Shown: positions 41,583-52,285, counted from the stretch's first letter. The stretch: DNA of 64,000 nt from Hydrogenophilales bacterium 16-64-40 (GCA_002256995.1 NCGX01000022.1:1-64000); one strand, 5' to 3'. Numbers and translations: made by a program. The notes: generated from the sequence alone by a model not told the origin.

Positions 41583-42536
41583 ATGAACATATCGAACGCA
41601 GTGAGCGCCATGCATCGGCCAGGCGCTGCGCCCCATCCGCATGCACAATCCGTGGTGGCCTTTGGCGAAGCCCTGGTCGACCAGTTTCGCGACCGCACCG
41701 TGCTGGGCGGCGCGCCGTTCAACGTGGCGTGCCATCTTGGCGCGCTGGGCGCGCATCCGGTGCTGATGACGCGGGCCGGCAAGGACGCGCCGGGCGAGCA
41801 GTTGCAGCAGGCAATGAGCGAACGCGGGCTGGATAGGCGTGGCTTGCAGCGCGATCCGGCGCGCCCGACCGGGCGGGTCAAGGTGACCGAGACGGCCGCC
41901 GGCCCGGTGTTCGACATCTTGTCCGACCAGGCCTACGACCACATCCATGCCGGCTTGGCCCGCATGGTGGGGCTGCTGGTGCATCCGGAGATGGTCTACT
42001 TCGGCACCCTGGCGCAGCGCGGCGAATCGCGCCGCGCGCTGCGCGAACTGCTCGGCGCGGTCGACAGCCGTGTCTTTCTGGATCTCAATCTGACCGATCC
42101 CTGGGTGGACGCCGACACGCTGCGCTGGTCGCTGCGGCAGGCCAGCGTGGCCAAGCTCAACGAGGCGGAACTGGCCCGCGTCGGCCATCTGCTTGCGCTG
42201 GACGGGGCCTCCCCGGAAGCCCGTGCCGGCGTGCTGGTGTCCAACTTCGGCCTGGAGCGGGTGGTGGTCACCCGCGGTGCGGCCGGCGCCTGGACCCTCG
42301 ACGCGGCCGGCCGCATCGAATCGGTGGCGGGCCAAGCGCTGCCGAACCTGGTCGACCGTGCCGGCGCGGGCGACGGGTTTGCCGCCGTTTTCATCCTCGG
42401 CACCTTGCGTGGCTGGCCCCTGGCCGACCGGTTGGCGCGCGCCGATGCCTTTGCCCGCGCCTTGTGCCAGATTCGCGGCGCCGTGCCGGCCGTGCAGGAT
42501 TTCTACACCCCTTTCATCCGCGATTGGCAACTCTGA
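41583..42536 (+). CDS. PfkB-family carbohydrate kinase (fructokinase-like)
   Basis: A 317-residue cytoplasmic sugar kinase of the ribokinase superfamily. It has VVAFGEALVDQFRDRTVLGGAPFNVACHL, the N-terminal substrate motif split around GGAPFN, and the catalytic C-terminal motif DRAGAGDGFAAVFI containing the base Asp. Fructose is the likely substrate but not certain. No other sugar gene is adjacent, and it lies upstream of the amyloid-like locus on the same strand, with 404 bp between. Confidence 0.9.
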   Translation: MNISNAVSAMHRPGAAPHPHAQSVVAFGEALVDQFRDRTVLGGAPFNVACHLGALGAHPVLMTRAGKDAPGEQLQQAMSERGLDRRGLQRDPARPTGRVKVTETAAGPVFDILSDQAYDHIHAGLARMVGLLVHPEMVYFGTLAQRGESRRALRELLGAVDSRVFLDLNLTDPWVDADTLRWSLRQASVAKLNEAELARVGHLLALDGASPEARAGVLVSNFGLERVVVTRGAAGAWTLDAAGRIESVAGQALPNLVDRAGAGDGFAAVFILGTLRGWPLADRLARADAFARALCQIRGAVPAVQDFYTPFIRDWQL

Positions 42537-42940
42537 ACCGGTTGGTCCAGGCGTGATCCTGGCTTGGCAAAATCAGCGGGGTGACACGCTGACAGGACGT
42601 GCCGGTCAGCGCCGCCGCGGCCGCCCCTTCCCGATTGTGAAACCATGCTTACAGGGTTTTCTCGCAGCTGAGACATTTTCGTTTTCAGCCGGATATTTTG
42701 GATAGCTGATTGATTTGTAATGGTTATTTACTGATTTTCGGTTTTTTATCACGCGTGCTGTCAAAAAAATGGAACAGCTTGCCAGCGAAAATCAGGATGT
42801 TTACCCTGTCTTGTTGCTTAAAACCTCTTTTGTTTCAATTGGATAGATCTTCTGGCACACGCCTTGCAATTGGGGCAGTGAAGTCTGTTTCTTGTGGCTT
42901 CGTCTTTTTGAACTCACTCAACTTAAGTGGAGGTTTCATC
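42537..42940 (+). promoter_or_regulatory. Leader region of the Gly-rich protein locus
   Basis: 404 bp with no gene, clearly more AT-rich than its surroundings from about 42610. It holds short inverted repeats after the kinase stop (CAGCG 42574-42578 with CGCTG 42587-42591), a GCTGA/TCAGC pair around 42669-42690 that might be an activator site, and the -24/-12 promoter at 42852. The ribosome site GGAGG precedes the ATG at 42941. Confidence 0.6.
42852..42868 (+). promoter_or_regulatory. Sigma-54 (-24/-12) promoter
   Basis: CTGGCACACGCCTTGCA matches the RpoN consensus at the GG (42854-42855) and GC (42866-42867) dinucleotides with exact 12-nt spacing, plus TGGCAC and TTGCA. Transcription would start near 42879, about 62 nt before the Gly-rich protein gene. 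A sigma-54 activator gene lies in the same locus (48210-49649). Confidence 0.8.
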
Positions 42941-44812
<1,872 letters not shown>

Positions 44813-44825
44813 GAACCGTGGCTGT

Positions 44826-44851
44826 ACCCCCGGAGCCTGTGCTCCGGGGGG
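44826..44851 (+). terminator. Intercistronic hairpin after the Gly-rich protein gene
   Basis: CCCCCGGAGC (44827-44836) pairs with GCTCCGGGGG (44841-44850) around a CTGT tetraloop, 14 nt after the stop. No T-run follows, so it is more likely an mRNA-stability or attenuation hairpin that keeps the first gene more abundant than the rest than a full terminator. Confidence 0.6.
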
Positions 44852-44871
44852 GTTCCGGCGGAGAATGGATC

Positions 44872-45225
44872 ATGAAACGTCAAAATCTTTATTTCATTGT
44901 TTTGTTTTTGATGAGTGGTGCGCCGGCATGGGCCGATCAAGGCGCGGATCTGTCAGCGCCCGACCAGGGCCTATCGGTGTTCGGTTCGGCTGCCATTGCG
45001 GACGAGCAACTCGATCAGTTGCGCGGGCGGCAAACGGTTTTCAACAGTAACGAAGTGGACGGCCGGTTGTACAACAACGAAGCCGTGTCCAACGTCACCG
45101 GCAGCAATTTCGTCACCGACGGCTCCTTTTCGGGCATGTCGGGTTTTTCGACGGTCATCCAGAATTCGGGCAACAACGTCCTGATTCAGAACGCCACCGT
45201 TTTGAATCTGCAATTCCAGCAGTAA
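44872..45225 (+). CDS. Small secreted protein with GG-leader-like motif and amyloid-like C-terminus
   Basis: A 117-residue secreted protein, signal peptide of about 21 residues (ending PAWA). Residues 44-53 read DEQLDQLRGR, resembling the double-glycine leader pattern recognised by C39 peptidases (second Gly replaced by Arg). The C-terminus VIQNSGNNVLIQNATVLNLQ is shared with the Gly-rich protein upstream and the secreted protein at 45947. It is 14 nt before the C39 peptidase gene. I know no family for it; a minor fibre subunit or nucleator is the likely role. Confidence 0.78.
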   Translation: MKRQNLYFIVLFLMSGAPAWADQGADLSAPDQGLSVFGSAAIADEQLDQLRGRQTVFNSNEVDGRLYNNEAVSNVTGSNFVTDGSFSGMSGFSTVIQNSGNNVLIQNATVLNLQFQQ

Positions 45226-45239
45226 AAAGGGGGCCACCG

Positions 45240-45926
45240 ATGAACATCGCGGGCAGCCTGTTACTGGTCATTCTGTCGGCCACCTTGCTCACGGCCAGGG
45301 CGGGCGAAGTGATGATCCCCGACATGGGGGGCGGCTTCTTGAATGTGAAAGTTGCCAGCCTGAAAGAGCGCCGCTTTACCACCACCATCCGCCAGCAGCT
45401 CGACTACAGCTGCGGCTCGGCCGCGCTGGCCACCCTGCTGACCTACCAGTACGACCATCCCGTCGACGAAGAAGCCGTTTTCAAGGCCATGTGGGAAAAA
45501 GGCGACCAGGCCAAGATCAGCCGTGAAGGGTTTTCACTGCTCGACATCAAGCATTACCTGGAAGACATCGGTTATTCGGCGGACGGCTACATGGCGCCCC
45601 TGGAGAAACTCGCATCGGTGGGGATTCCCGCCATCGTGCTGATCCGCGATAACGGCTACAACCATTTCGTCGTGGTCCGGGGAATCCAGGACGGCAAGGT
45701 GGCGGTTGCCGACCCCTCCATGGGCGCGCGTGTCATTCCCCTCGCGCAATTCGAGAAGATGCGCATCAACCGCATACTCTTCGTCATCAATGGCCGCAAA
45801 GAACAAGTGACTTTCAACCGTGCCGCGGATTGGAAAATCCGCGAAAAAGCGCCCTTGGGCGCGGTCCTCGGAACGGACAGCCTGGCCAGTGCAATCCTGC
45901 TGCGCCGCTCGCCGAGTGACTACTAG
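45240..45926 (+). CDS. Periplasmic C39-family cysteine peptidase (FapD-like)
   Basis: A 228-residue stand-alone C39 peptidase with a signal peptide and no ABC-transporter domains. The catalytic residues are present: oxyanion Gln and Cys58 in RQQLDYSCGSAALATLL, His142 in GYNHFVVVRGI and Asp158 in VAVADPSMG. The periplasmic location, small size and secreted neighbours match FapD of the Fap amyloid system, which processes or controls secretion of subunits. AGGGGG precedes the ATG. Substrates here are probably the neighbours with RGR/RGG motifs. Confidence 0.9.
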   Translation: MNIAGSLLLVILSATLLTARAGEVMIPDMGGGFLNVKVASLKERRFTTTIRQQLDYSCGSAALATLLTYQYDHPVDEEAVFKAMWEKGDQAKISREGFSLLDIKHYLEDIGYSADGYMAPLEKLASVGIPAIVLIRDNGYNHFVVVRGIQDGKVAVADPSMGARVIPLAQFEKMRINRILFVINGRKEQVTFNRAADWKIREKAPLGAVLGTDSLASAILLRRSPSDY

Positions 45927-45946
45927 GCAGGTTTTGGAGAAATATC

Positions 45947-46663
45947 ATGGCGAATGCATACAAACTTCGGACCGCGTGTGCGGGTGCGTTGCTGGGCCTA
46001 ATGCCGATGCAGGTCGTGTCGGGTGCCAGCCTGGAATCAGGCGATTTCGACGGTTATCCCGTGGTCAGCAACCAGGAACTGGCGGCCTTGCGCGGCGGCT
46101 TCGAGTTGAACATCGGCGGGCAGCTGCTTTCCCTGGCGTTCAGCCTGGAGCAAGTCAGCTATCTGAACGGGCAATTGTTGGCCAGCACCCGCATCGTGGT
46201 GCCGGACATCGCTGCTGCGATCCTGTCGCCGCAGACGATCTCGGTCACGACCGATGTTGCCCCGGCCGCCACTGGCGAGGCGGCCGGCAATCCGGCCAAC
46301 CCGCCGCCGCAGGTTGCCAGCGTCAGCGTGCCAGGCCAGGATGCGGGCAGCAGTTATGTCACGCTGGTCCAGAATGGCGCCGGCAATAATGTGGCCCTGC
46401 CTTCCCAGGTGAACCAGCAGCTGAGCCAGCAAGTCAATCAGCAAGTCAACCAGCAGATGAACCAGGCACTCCAGGCCGCGCAGGCGCAGATTCTGCAGGC
46501 CTACAACCATGTCACGGTCATTCAGAACAGCCTGGACAACCAGATCATCCAGAACATGACCACGCTCAATGTCACCCTGTCCAACGCGGCACTGGCGCAA
46601 GCCGCCGCGTTGAATGCCGGTCTGGCGCAGGTGTTGAATATGCCGATTGCGCTGCCCCGATGA
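45947..46663 (+). CDS. Secreted Asn/Gln-rich protein with double-glycine-like motif
   Basis: A 238-residue protein with an N-terminal hydrophobic signal (AGALLGLMPMQVVSGAS). Residues 41-51 read SNQELAALRGG followed by FELNIGG, close to a classical GG leader cut site. The middle has a Pro/Ala linker and a Gln/Asn-rich repeat (QQLSQQVNQQVNQQMNQAL). Two amyloid-like motifs follow (VTLVQNGAGNNVALPS and HVTVIQNSLDNQIIQN). GGAG precedes the ATG. By position it corresponds to FapE-like minor components, but I see no real sequence family. Confidence 0.78.
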   Translation: MANAYKLRTACAGALLGLMPMQVVSGASLESGDFDGYPVVSNQELAALRGGFELNIGGQLLSLAFSLEQVSYLNGQLLASTRIVVPDIAAAILSPQTISVTTDVAPAATGEAAGNPANPPPQVASVSVPGQDAGSSYVTLVQNGAGNNVALPSQVNQQLSQQVNQQVNQQMNQALQAAQAQILQAYNHVTVIQNSLDNQIIQNMTTLNVTLSNAALAQAAALNAGLAQVLNMPIALPR

Positions 46664-46699
46664 GGGTGGCCGGGGCAGCCAAAAAAACGACACGATGCA

Positions 46700-46733
46700 G
46701 CGCTTGAGCCCGCCCTCGGGCAGGCTCAAGCGC
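46700..46733 (-). terminator. Hairpin between convergent genes
   Basis: GCGCTTGAGCC (46700-46710) pairs with GGCTCAAGCGC (46723-46733), with an inner GCCC/GGGC pair. On the minus strand a T7 tract follows about 11 nt later, so it probably ends the barrel-gene transcript; it may also stop the opposing operon. Confidence 0.6.
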
Positions 46734-46739
46734 GTGGCT

Positions 46740-48056
46740 TCAGAACGTGTAAGGCAGCCGCAGGGTGAACTGAGTGTCGGGCGAGTCATTTGTCAGGCCG
46801 GCCCCGACCGACAGGCTGAGTGACGCCCGCTTGTTCAGCCGGTACGAATAGCCCAGCAACAAGCTTGCCGTCTGCAGGTTGGTGGTGCCTTCGGTCACGG
46901 TGCCATCCGTCTTGGTCTTGCCGACCCAGGTGTGCTCGTAGCCGATGCTGAACGAGCTGCGCTCGTTGAGACCCAGGCCCATGCCGAAGTTGATTCCCAC
47001 CGCATCGCCGGGGTCGACCTCGCCGACAAAGCTGCTTTGAACCCCTCTAAGCGACTTGTCGACGTCGCGCTTGATGTTCCACTGATAGTTGATGCCGCCG
47101 AAGAATACCGCCGGGTCGGTGGGGTAGATCATGCTCAGGCTGGGTTGCAGCGAGTAGAAACCCGAGCCGGTGGGCAGCGAGGTCTGCAAGGTCGGCAGAC
47201 CCGGGGCGGCCGCAAGGTAGTCGACCTCAAACGGATCCTCGCCGGTGCGGGTCTTGAGGCGCAGGCCGCCGATGAAATAGGGATTGCCCGGCTTCGGCAG
47301 GTTGAGCTGATAGCGGGCGGCCAGTTCAATATCACCCAAGTCGGAGCCCTCCGCGTTGAATACCTTGGATGCACTTGAGGGTTCCAGATTGATGGGGCGG
47401 CTGACGGTGTCGTCATTGCGGTAGACATACGGAATCCGCCCTTCGACTTCCAGCCGGTTGGTCAGGCCGTAGCGCGCGGTCAGGCCGGCCACGACGGTAG
47501 TGCGCTGCACCGACCGCACATCGATCAGGCCGATGACCAGGGCGGGGATGATGGTGTAGCCGACAATGGAAACCCGGTCCGAGGAGGAATACGAATACTG
47601 CAGCGAGGGTTCCAGGGTGAAGCGGCCGCGCGGCGAGAGCACGCCGGGCGCCTCGAACAGGGGCGCGATTTCCGGGGGACGGGTGTCTTCCCGGACGGGC
47701 GCCTGGCCGACCGGGCGATCGGTGGGGCGCGCGTCAACCTGGCTGACACGGGTTGGGGGCGGCGCCTCTTTAGCCGCCTGGGCAGGCTGGGCCGGCGCAG
47801 TCCCCAGTCGATTTTGCAAGGCTTCCAGCTGTTTTTGCAGGGCGGCCAGCTGACGCTGCGATTCGTCCAGCTGACGCTGCTGTTCCACCAGCTTGAGGTC
47901 TTGCGCCGCGACCTGCTGGCGCAACTGGGCCAGGTCCGGCTGGGGTGCGGCGGCAGTCGGACCTGGCTGCTGCACGGTTTGAGCATGGGCCGCTTGCGCA
48001 CCCAACATCACCACCAGGCCGGCGCGTGCCCAGGTTCCCTTTTTTGTCATCTTCAT
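46740..48056 (-). CDS. Outer-membrane beta-barrel protein with N-terminal coiled coil (FapF-like)
   Basis: A 438-residue outer-membrane protein. Signal peptide ends AHAQ; residues ~40-86 form a coiled coil (LAQLRQQVAAQDLKLVEQQR and following heptads); a Pro-rich linker leads to a beta-barrel of about 300 residues (FTLEPSLQYSYSSSDRVSIV, VEGRIPYVYRNDD) ending in the outer-membrane signature Phe (LRLPYTF). This is the architecture of FapF, the trimeric pore that exports Fap subunits, with the coiled coil as plug. Unlike Pseudomonas, the gene is on the strand opposite the subunit genes. Confidence 0.88.
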   Translation of the reverse strand: MKMTKKGTWARAGLVVMLGAQAAHAQTVQQPGPTAAAPQPDLAQLRQQVAAQDLKLVEQQRQLDESQRQLAALQKQLEALQNRLGTAPAQPAQAAKEAPPPTRVSQVDARPTDRPVGQAPVREDTRPPEIAPLFEAPGVLSPRGRFTLEPSLQYSYSSSDRVSIVGYTIIPALVIGLIDVRSVQRTTVVAGLTARYGLTNRLEVEGRIPYVYRNDDTVSRPINLEPSSASKVFNAEGSDLGDIELAARYQLNLPKPGNPYFIGGLRLKTRTGEDPFEVDYLAAAPGLPTLQTSLPTGSGFYSLQPSLSMIYPTDPAVFFGGINYQWNIKRDVDKSLRGVQSSFVGEVDPGDAVGINFGMGLGLNERSSFSIGYEHTWVGKTKTDGTVTEGTTNLQTASLLLGYSYRLNKRASLSLSVGAGLTNDSPDTQFTLRLPYTF

Positions 48057-48209
48057 GCCCCCCTATCGAATGACGCGACGCCTGGCGCCGGCCGCTCTTG
48101 TGGCCGACATCAACGAAGCGTGTGATCAATAAAAACAACGCGTGTACTCATTCCAATCTGTTTAGTTGATTTTTTGAAACTTGCACTTCGATCGGCGAAC
48201 GCGGCGCAT

Positions 48210-49649
48210 TCAGTGTGCGTCGGGAAGGCTGGTGGGCTGGGTCGGGTGGGTTGGTTTATCCACAGCGGCCAGCGTTGCGGGTGAAGGCGACCGTTCCGGG
48301 GTGGCCTTGCCATTGAGGCGGCCGGATAGCGCGTAGCGTTCCAGCAGGCGATACAAGGTGGCCCGCGAGACGCCAAGCTCCCGCGCCGCTTCGGAGACGT
48401 TGTGCTGGCAGCGGCGCAATGCCGCGCGGATGGCCTCGCTCTCGGCCCTGGCGCGCGCGTCATCGAGGGTCGGGCGACCCGCGTCCGCTGCACGCCGCTC
48501 CATCCCCAGATCCTCAGGGGTCAGATAGGGATGTTCGGCCATGATCACGCCCTGACGGATGCGGTTGATCAATTCCCGCACATTGCCGGGCCAGGCATAC
48601 TGGTTCATCGCACGCAGCGCTTGCCGGCTGAAGCCTTTGACCTTGCCGCCGTTATCCCCGGCAAACTGGCCCAGCAGGGCCTGCGCCAGGAGTTCCACAT
48701 CCCCCTGGCGCTCGCGCAGGGGCGGCGCCTGGAGGTTGATGACGTTGAGGCGGTAGTACAGGTCTTCCCTGAAATGGCCTTTGGCCACCGCTTCCCGAAG
48801 CTTGATATGGGTGGCGGCGATCACCCGGATATTCAGATGGATGGGCTGGCTCGACCCCAGCCGCTCGATAACCTTATCCTGCAGCACGCGCAACAGGTTG
48901 GCCTGCAGGTCGAGCGGCAGGTCGGCAATTTCGTCGAGAAACAGGGTGCCGCCCTGGGCGGCCTCCATGCGCCCGATCTTGCGCTGGTACGCACCGGTGA
49001 ACGCCCCTTTTTCGTGGCCGAACAACTCGCTCTGAATGAGGTGGGTGGGCAGGGCGCCGCAGTTGACCGCCACAAAGGCATGCCTGCTGCGGGCGGACAT
49101 GTTGTGGATGGCGTGGGCGGCCAGTTCCTTGCCGGTGCCGCTTTCGCCGCCGATCAGCACCGGCGCGTCGACTTTGCTGGCCTTGCGCAGCGCCTGGGAG
49201 AAAGCCTGCATCGCCGGGCTGCTGCCTACAATGCCGTGGTGTTCCAGTGAGTCGGGCTGGGCCGGCGGCTGCCTGAGCAGCTGACCCTTGCCCCAGGCGT
49301 GACCCAGGGAAATCGCGAGTCGTTCCTGGTCGACCGGCAGGGTATGGAAATCATAGACGCCGGCCAGAAAATTGCGGTGCTGCGGCGTGGGGTTCCAAAA
49401 CGAATGATCCATGAGCGCAATCCACTGCAGGGATTGCTGTCGTCCCACCAGATCGAACAGCTTGAAGTTGCCGACGCGCTGCAATTGCAGCAGCCCTGCA
49501 TGAAAGTCCTGCTGTTCAATGAGGTCGGCCAGTTCATCCGCATTGGCCGCCCGGTGCAGTTTCCAGCCCCTTGCCTGCAAATAGCCAAGAAGCTTGGTGT
49601 GCAGCGCATCATCCAGCAGCGCCACGACGTCTCGATCTACCGAAGTCAT
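48210..49649 (-). CDS. Sigma-54-dependent transcriptional activator (VpsR-like)
   Basis: A 479-residue bacterial enhancer-binding protein. The N-terminal ~130 residues form a receiver-like domain without the phospho-acceptor Asp. The AAA+ domain has Walker A GGESGTGKE, the sigma-54-contacting EKGAFTGAYQ and Walker B LFLDEIADLP; a Fis-type HTH (SEAARELGVSRATLYRLLERY) closes the core. The C-terminal tail is Pro/Thr-rich. It is the obvious activator for the -24/-12 promoter at 42852. GAGGAAA precedes the ATG at 49649. Confidence 0.92.
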   Translation of the reverse strand: MTSVDRDVVALLDDALHTKLLGYLQARGWKLHRAANADELADLIEQQDFHAGLLQLQRVGNFKLFDLVGRQQSLQWIALMDHSFWNPTPQHRNFLAGVYDFHTLPVDQERLAISLGHAWGKGQLLRQPPAQPDSLEHHGIVGSSPAMQAFSQALRKASKVDAPVLIGGESGTGKELAAHAIHNMSARSRHAFVAVNCGALPTHLIQSELFGHEKGAFTGAYQRKIGRMEAAQGGTLFLDEIADLPLDLQANLLRVLQDKVIERLGSSQPIHLNIRVIAATHIKLREAVAKGHFREDLYYRLNVINLQAPPLRERQGDVELLAQALLGQFAGDNGGKVKGFSRQALRAMNQYAWPGNVRELINRIRQGVIMAEHPYLTPEDLGMERRAADAGRPTLDDARARAESEAIRAALRRCQHNVSEAARELGVSRATLYRLLERYALSGRLNGKATPERSPSPATLAAVDKPTHPTQPTSLPDAH

Positions 49650-49930
49650 TCGGCATTTCCTCTCAGTGTGACAAAGCACGCGAGTGGTTGTTTTTGTATC
49701 GGCTTCGACGCACGCAGCCCAAGGGGGTGGCCTTTTGTCCGGGCCTGCCGTGCGCAATTCAATCAACCTACCAACAGTCGTTCGTTGTTTACATCAGCAC
49801 TGAGTCTAGGACATTGAAACGGGAATGTGGCGGGCGAATGCCAGTCGAGCAGGTCGCGGGTGACCAGCACGCCGGAGGCGCCGCTTGAATGCGGCTGCGC
49901 TTGAACGTCGCGGCTTCACGGCGGCATTCC

Positions 49931-51019
49931 TTATGGTGCGGGGGTGGCGATCGGTTCGTCGGCGTAGCGCCAGATGTTCACGTCCAGCCCGGCTTCGCGA
50001 ATGTGTTCGGTCTTGGCGGCGAGGAAGCGCTGGAAGCTGGGCTCCTTGAGGTATTCGCCCGACGCGACGTAGTCGAACATGCCCAGCGTATGGAACACGC
50101 GGAAGGACGATTCCCAGCGGATGGCTTCCTTGCCGGTGCGGTCGAACAGGACGATGCCCGGCGCGTAGTTGACGCCGAGCTCGCGGACCCAGTCGCGCAC
50201 CGCCATGCGTTTGCCTTCCGGCGTCGTGATCAGGTCGCGCGACCACATGTCGAGCTGCACGTTGTCGAAGCTGGCGATGGCGTCGCGGGTTTCCGGGTCG
50301 GCCAGCACGCGGCGATGCAGCACTTCGCAGTCGGGGCAGTCCTTCTGCTCGAAGAACACGGCGAGCGGCCTGGCCGCTTTGCCGCGGCGCCGCAGGTCGG
50401 TGACATTCTTCAGGAAGAAGTCCTGCTTGATCATCTCGCCCGAGGCCTGCTTGGGCAGCTCGCGCGCGGCGACGAAATCGCGGAAAGCGATCTTGTTTTC
50501 CTGGCGTCCGCCGACCCAGTCGAGCGCGGCCTGCAGGCGCGCCGGCGGCACATAGCCGTTGAGCCGCAGGACGGTTTTTCCGGTTTCGTCGAAAAACATC
50601 AGGCTGGGGGTGAACTGGATTTTCTGCGCCGCACTGTAGGTCTTTTCCGTGTAGGACTTGCCGTCCAGCCCGACAACCTCGCGGTCGCCCCAGATGTTGA
50701 CCGCGATGACGTCGAACTTTTCCCGCATCGTGGCCTCGATCTGGCGCTGCGACAGATTGCGCTCCACCAGCGCCGAGCAATACGGGCAGCCGTCCTGGGT
50801 GAACATCAGGATGACGCGCTTGCCGTTCTTGCGCGCCTCGTCGATGTCTTCCTTCACGTTGAGAAAACTGTCCTTGAACCAGGCGGGATATTCGGTGGCC
50901 TTGCCGCCATAGTAGGTGCCCATCCGGGCTGCCGCAGCGGGTTCTGCGGCGTGCAGGGGAGGCATCGAAAATGCTGCAAGCAAAGCCAGCAAAAAAGCAG
51001 GTAGATAGCGAATCGTCAT
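49931..51019 (-). CDS. Exported protein with two thioredoxin domains (SoxW-like)
   Basis: A 362-residue periplasmic protein, signal peptide of about 24 residues. The first thioredoxin-like domain has CPYC in LMFTQDGCPYCSALVERNL and a cis-Pro in IQFTPSLMFFDETG; the second has CPDC in VFFEQKDCPDCEVLHRRVL. Tandem CxxC domains suggest a disulfide relay or reductase for periplasmic or secreted targets, as in SoxW/DsbC-like proteins of sulfur oxidisers. GGAGA precedes the ATG at 51019. It diverges from the MscS gene. Confidence 0.88.
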   Translation of the reverse strand: MTIRYLPAFLLALLAAFSMPPLHAAEPAAAARMGTYYGGKATEYPAWFKDSFLNVKEDIDEARKNGKRVILMFTQDGCPYCSALVERNLSQRQIEATMREKFDVIAVNIWGDREVVGLDGKSYTEKTYSAAQKIQFTPSLMFFDETGKTVLRLNGYVPPARLQAALDWVGGRQENKIAFRDFVAARELPKQASGEMIKQDFFLKNVTDLRRRGKAARPLAVFFEQKDCPDCEVLHRRVLADPETRDAIASFDNVQLDMWSRDLITTPEGKRMAVRDWVRELGVNYAPGIVLFDRTGKEAIRWESSFRVFHTLGMFDYVASGEYLKEPSFQRFLAAKTEHIREAGLDVNIWRYADEPIATPAP

Positions 51020-51272
51020 GGTGGTCTCCATTCGTAGTCATCTATATTGCATGCCCATGCTAGCAGTTGATTTGGCAGGCTGTATCGATGGGACTAAACT
51101 TGCACGCTACCAACAGGCTGGCATTTCAAGCCTTATCCCGTGTGATGCCGTCGCTGTTTCCCATCAAATAATCGGACCGCGCCCCGCCGCAGTCGTTCTC
51201 TGCCGTGCAGACCCTCGCATTTGCGCGCATCGCGATTGCCTGCGTACCCAACACCCTCAAAGGAGATCATGA

Positions 51273-52190
51273 ATGGAAATATTCGCCACCTTGCAACAGG
51301 CCCTGGGCGACTGGCTGTGGCTGCTGGAAAGCGCGCTCCATGTCGTGATCATTCTGGCGCTGACCTGGCTCCTGCTCAGGCTGTCGCGCAAGGGACTGGC
51401 GCGGTTGCGGACGCACATGCAGCAGGACCTCGGCGATCGCGAACGGATCAAGCGCCTGGATACGCTGGAACGCGTATTCCGCTATGTCGCCGCCGTGGTC
51501 ATCACGCTGGTCGGCGGCATGCTGGTGCTCTCAGCGGTCGGCATTTCCATCGCACCGATCCTGGCCACCGCCGGCGTGCTCGGCATCGCCATCGGCTTCG
51601 GCGCGCAAAGCCTGGTCAAGGACTACTTCAACGGCTTCTTCCTGTTGCTGGAAAACCAGGTGCGCCAGGGCGACGTGGTGGAGGTGGCCGGCAAGGGCGG
51701 GCTGGTCGAAGAGATGACGCTGCGCTACATCCGCCTGCGCGACTACGAAGGCAGCGTGCATTACATCCCCAACGGCACCATCGACAGCGTCACCAACCGC
51801 AGTCGCGGTTTTGCCTTCGCACTGCTCGACATCGGCGTGGCCTACCGCGAGGACATCGACGAGGTCTATGCCGTGATGCGCGAGGTGGCTGCCGGCATGC
51901 GCACCGACCCCGAACTGGGTGAGAAAATCGTAGAGGACCTCGAAATCGCCGGGGTCGACAACTGGGCGGATTCGGCCGTCGTCATCCGCTGCCGCTTCAA
52001 GGTCATGCCGCTCGAGCAGTGGACAGTCCGCCGCGCATTCCTGTACCGCCTGAAGAAAGCCTTCGACGCCGCCGGCATCGAGATCCCCTATCCCCACCTC
52101 ACCCTGTATGCCGGCCAGGGCAAGGACGGCAGCGCACCGCCGCTGCGGGTGCAGCAGCAGACCGCAACGCCTGTGCAAGACGCGCCCTGA
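51273..52190 (+). CDS. MscS-family small-conductance mechanosensitive channel
   Basis: A 305-residue inner-membrane channel that relieves hypo-osmotic stress. Three membrane helices; the pore helix region reads ATAGVLGIAIGFGAQSLVKD, followed by NGFFLLLENQVRQGDVVEVAG and the beta domain with YIPNGTIDSVTNRSRG. AAGGAG lies before the ATG. Length is close to E. coli MscS (286 aa). Confidence 0.96.
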   Translation: MEIFATLQQALGDWLWLLESALHVVIILALTWLLLRLSRKGLARLRTHMQQDLGDRERIKRLDTLERVFRYVAAVVITLVGGMLVLSAVGISIAPILATAGVLGIAIGFGAQSLVKDYFNGFFLLLENQVRQGDVVEVAGKGGLVEEMTLRYIRLRDYEGSVHYIPNGTIDSVTNRSRGFAFALLDIGVAYREDIDEVYAVMREVAAGMRTDPELGEKIVEDLEIAGVDNWADSAVVIRCRFKVMPLEQWTVRRAFLYRLKKAFDAAGIEIPYPHLTLYAGQGKDGSAPPLRVQQQTATPVQDAP

Positions 52191-52285
52191 CCGCTAAGAA
52201 TTGACGGCTTGTTAGGGCGCAATCAAGGTAAGGGGCGAAATGGTGTCCCCATTTGTTCCCTCATTAAGTTGTCAGTGTCAGTGGT

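Noticed and set aside
48057-48209. Second sigma-54 promoter for the barrel gene
   Set aside because: The best GC/CC pair on the minus strand has 11 instead of 10 bases between them and poor flanking match.
49806-49900. Possible remnant gene end on the minus strand (reads GVLVTRDLLDWHSPA)
   Set aside because: Only about 50 codons, no start or family match; could be chance in high-GC DNA.
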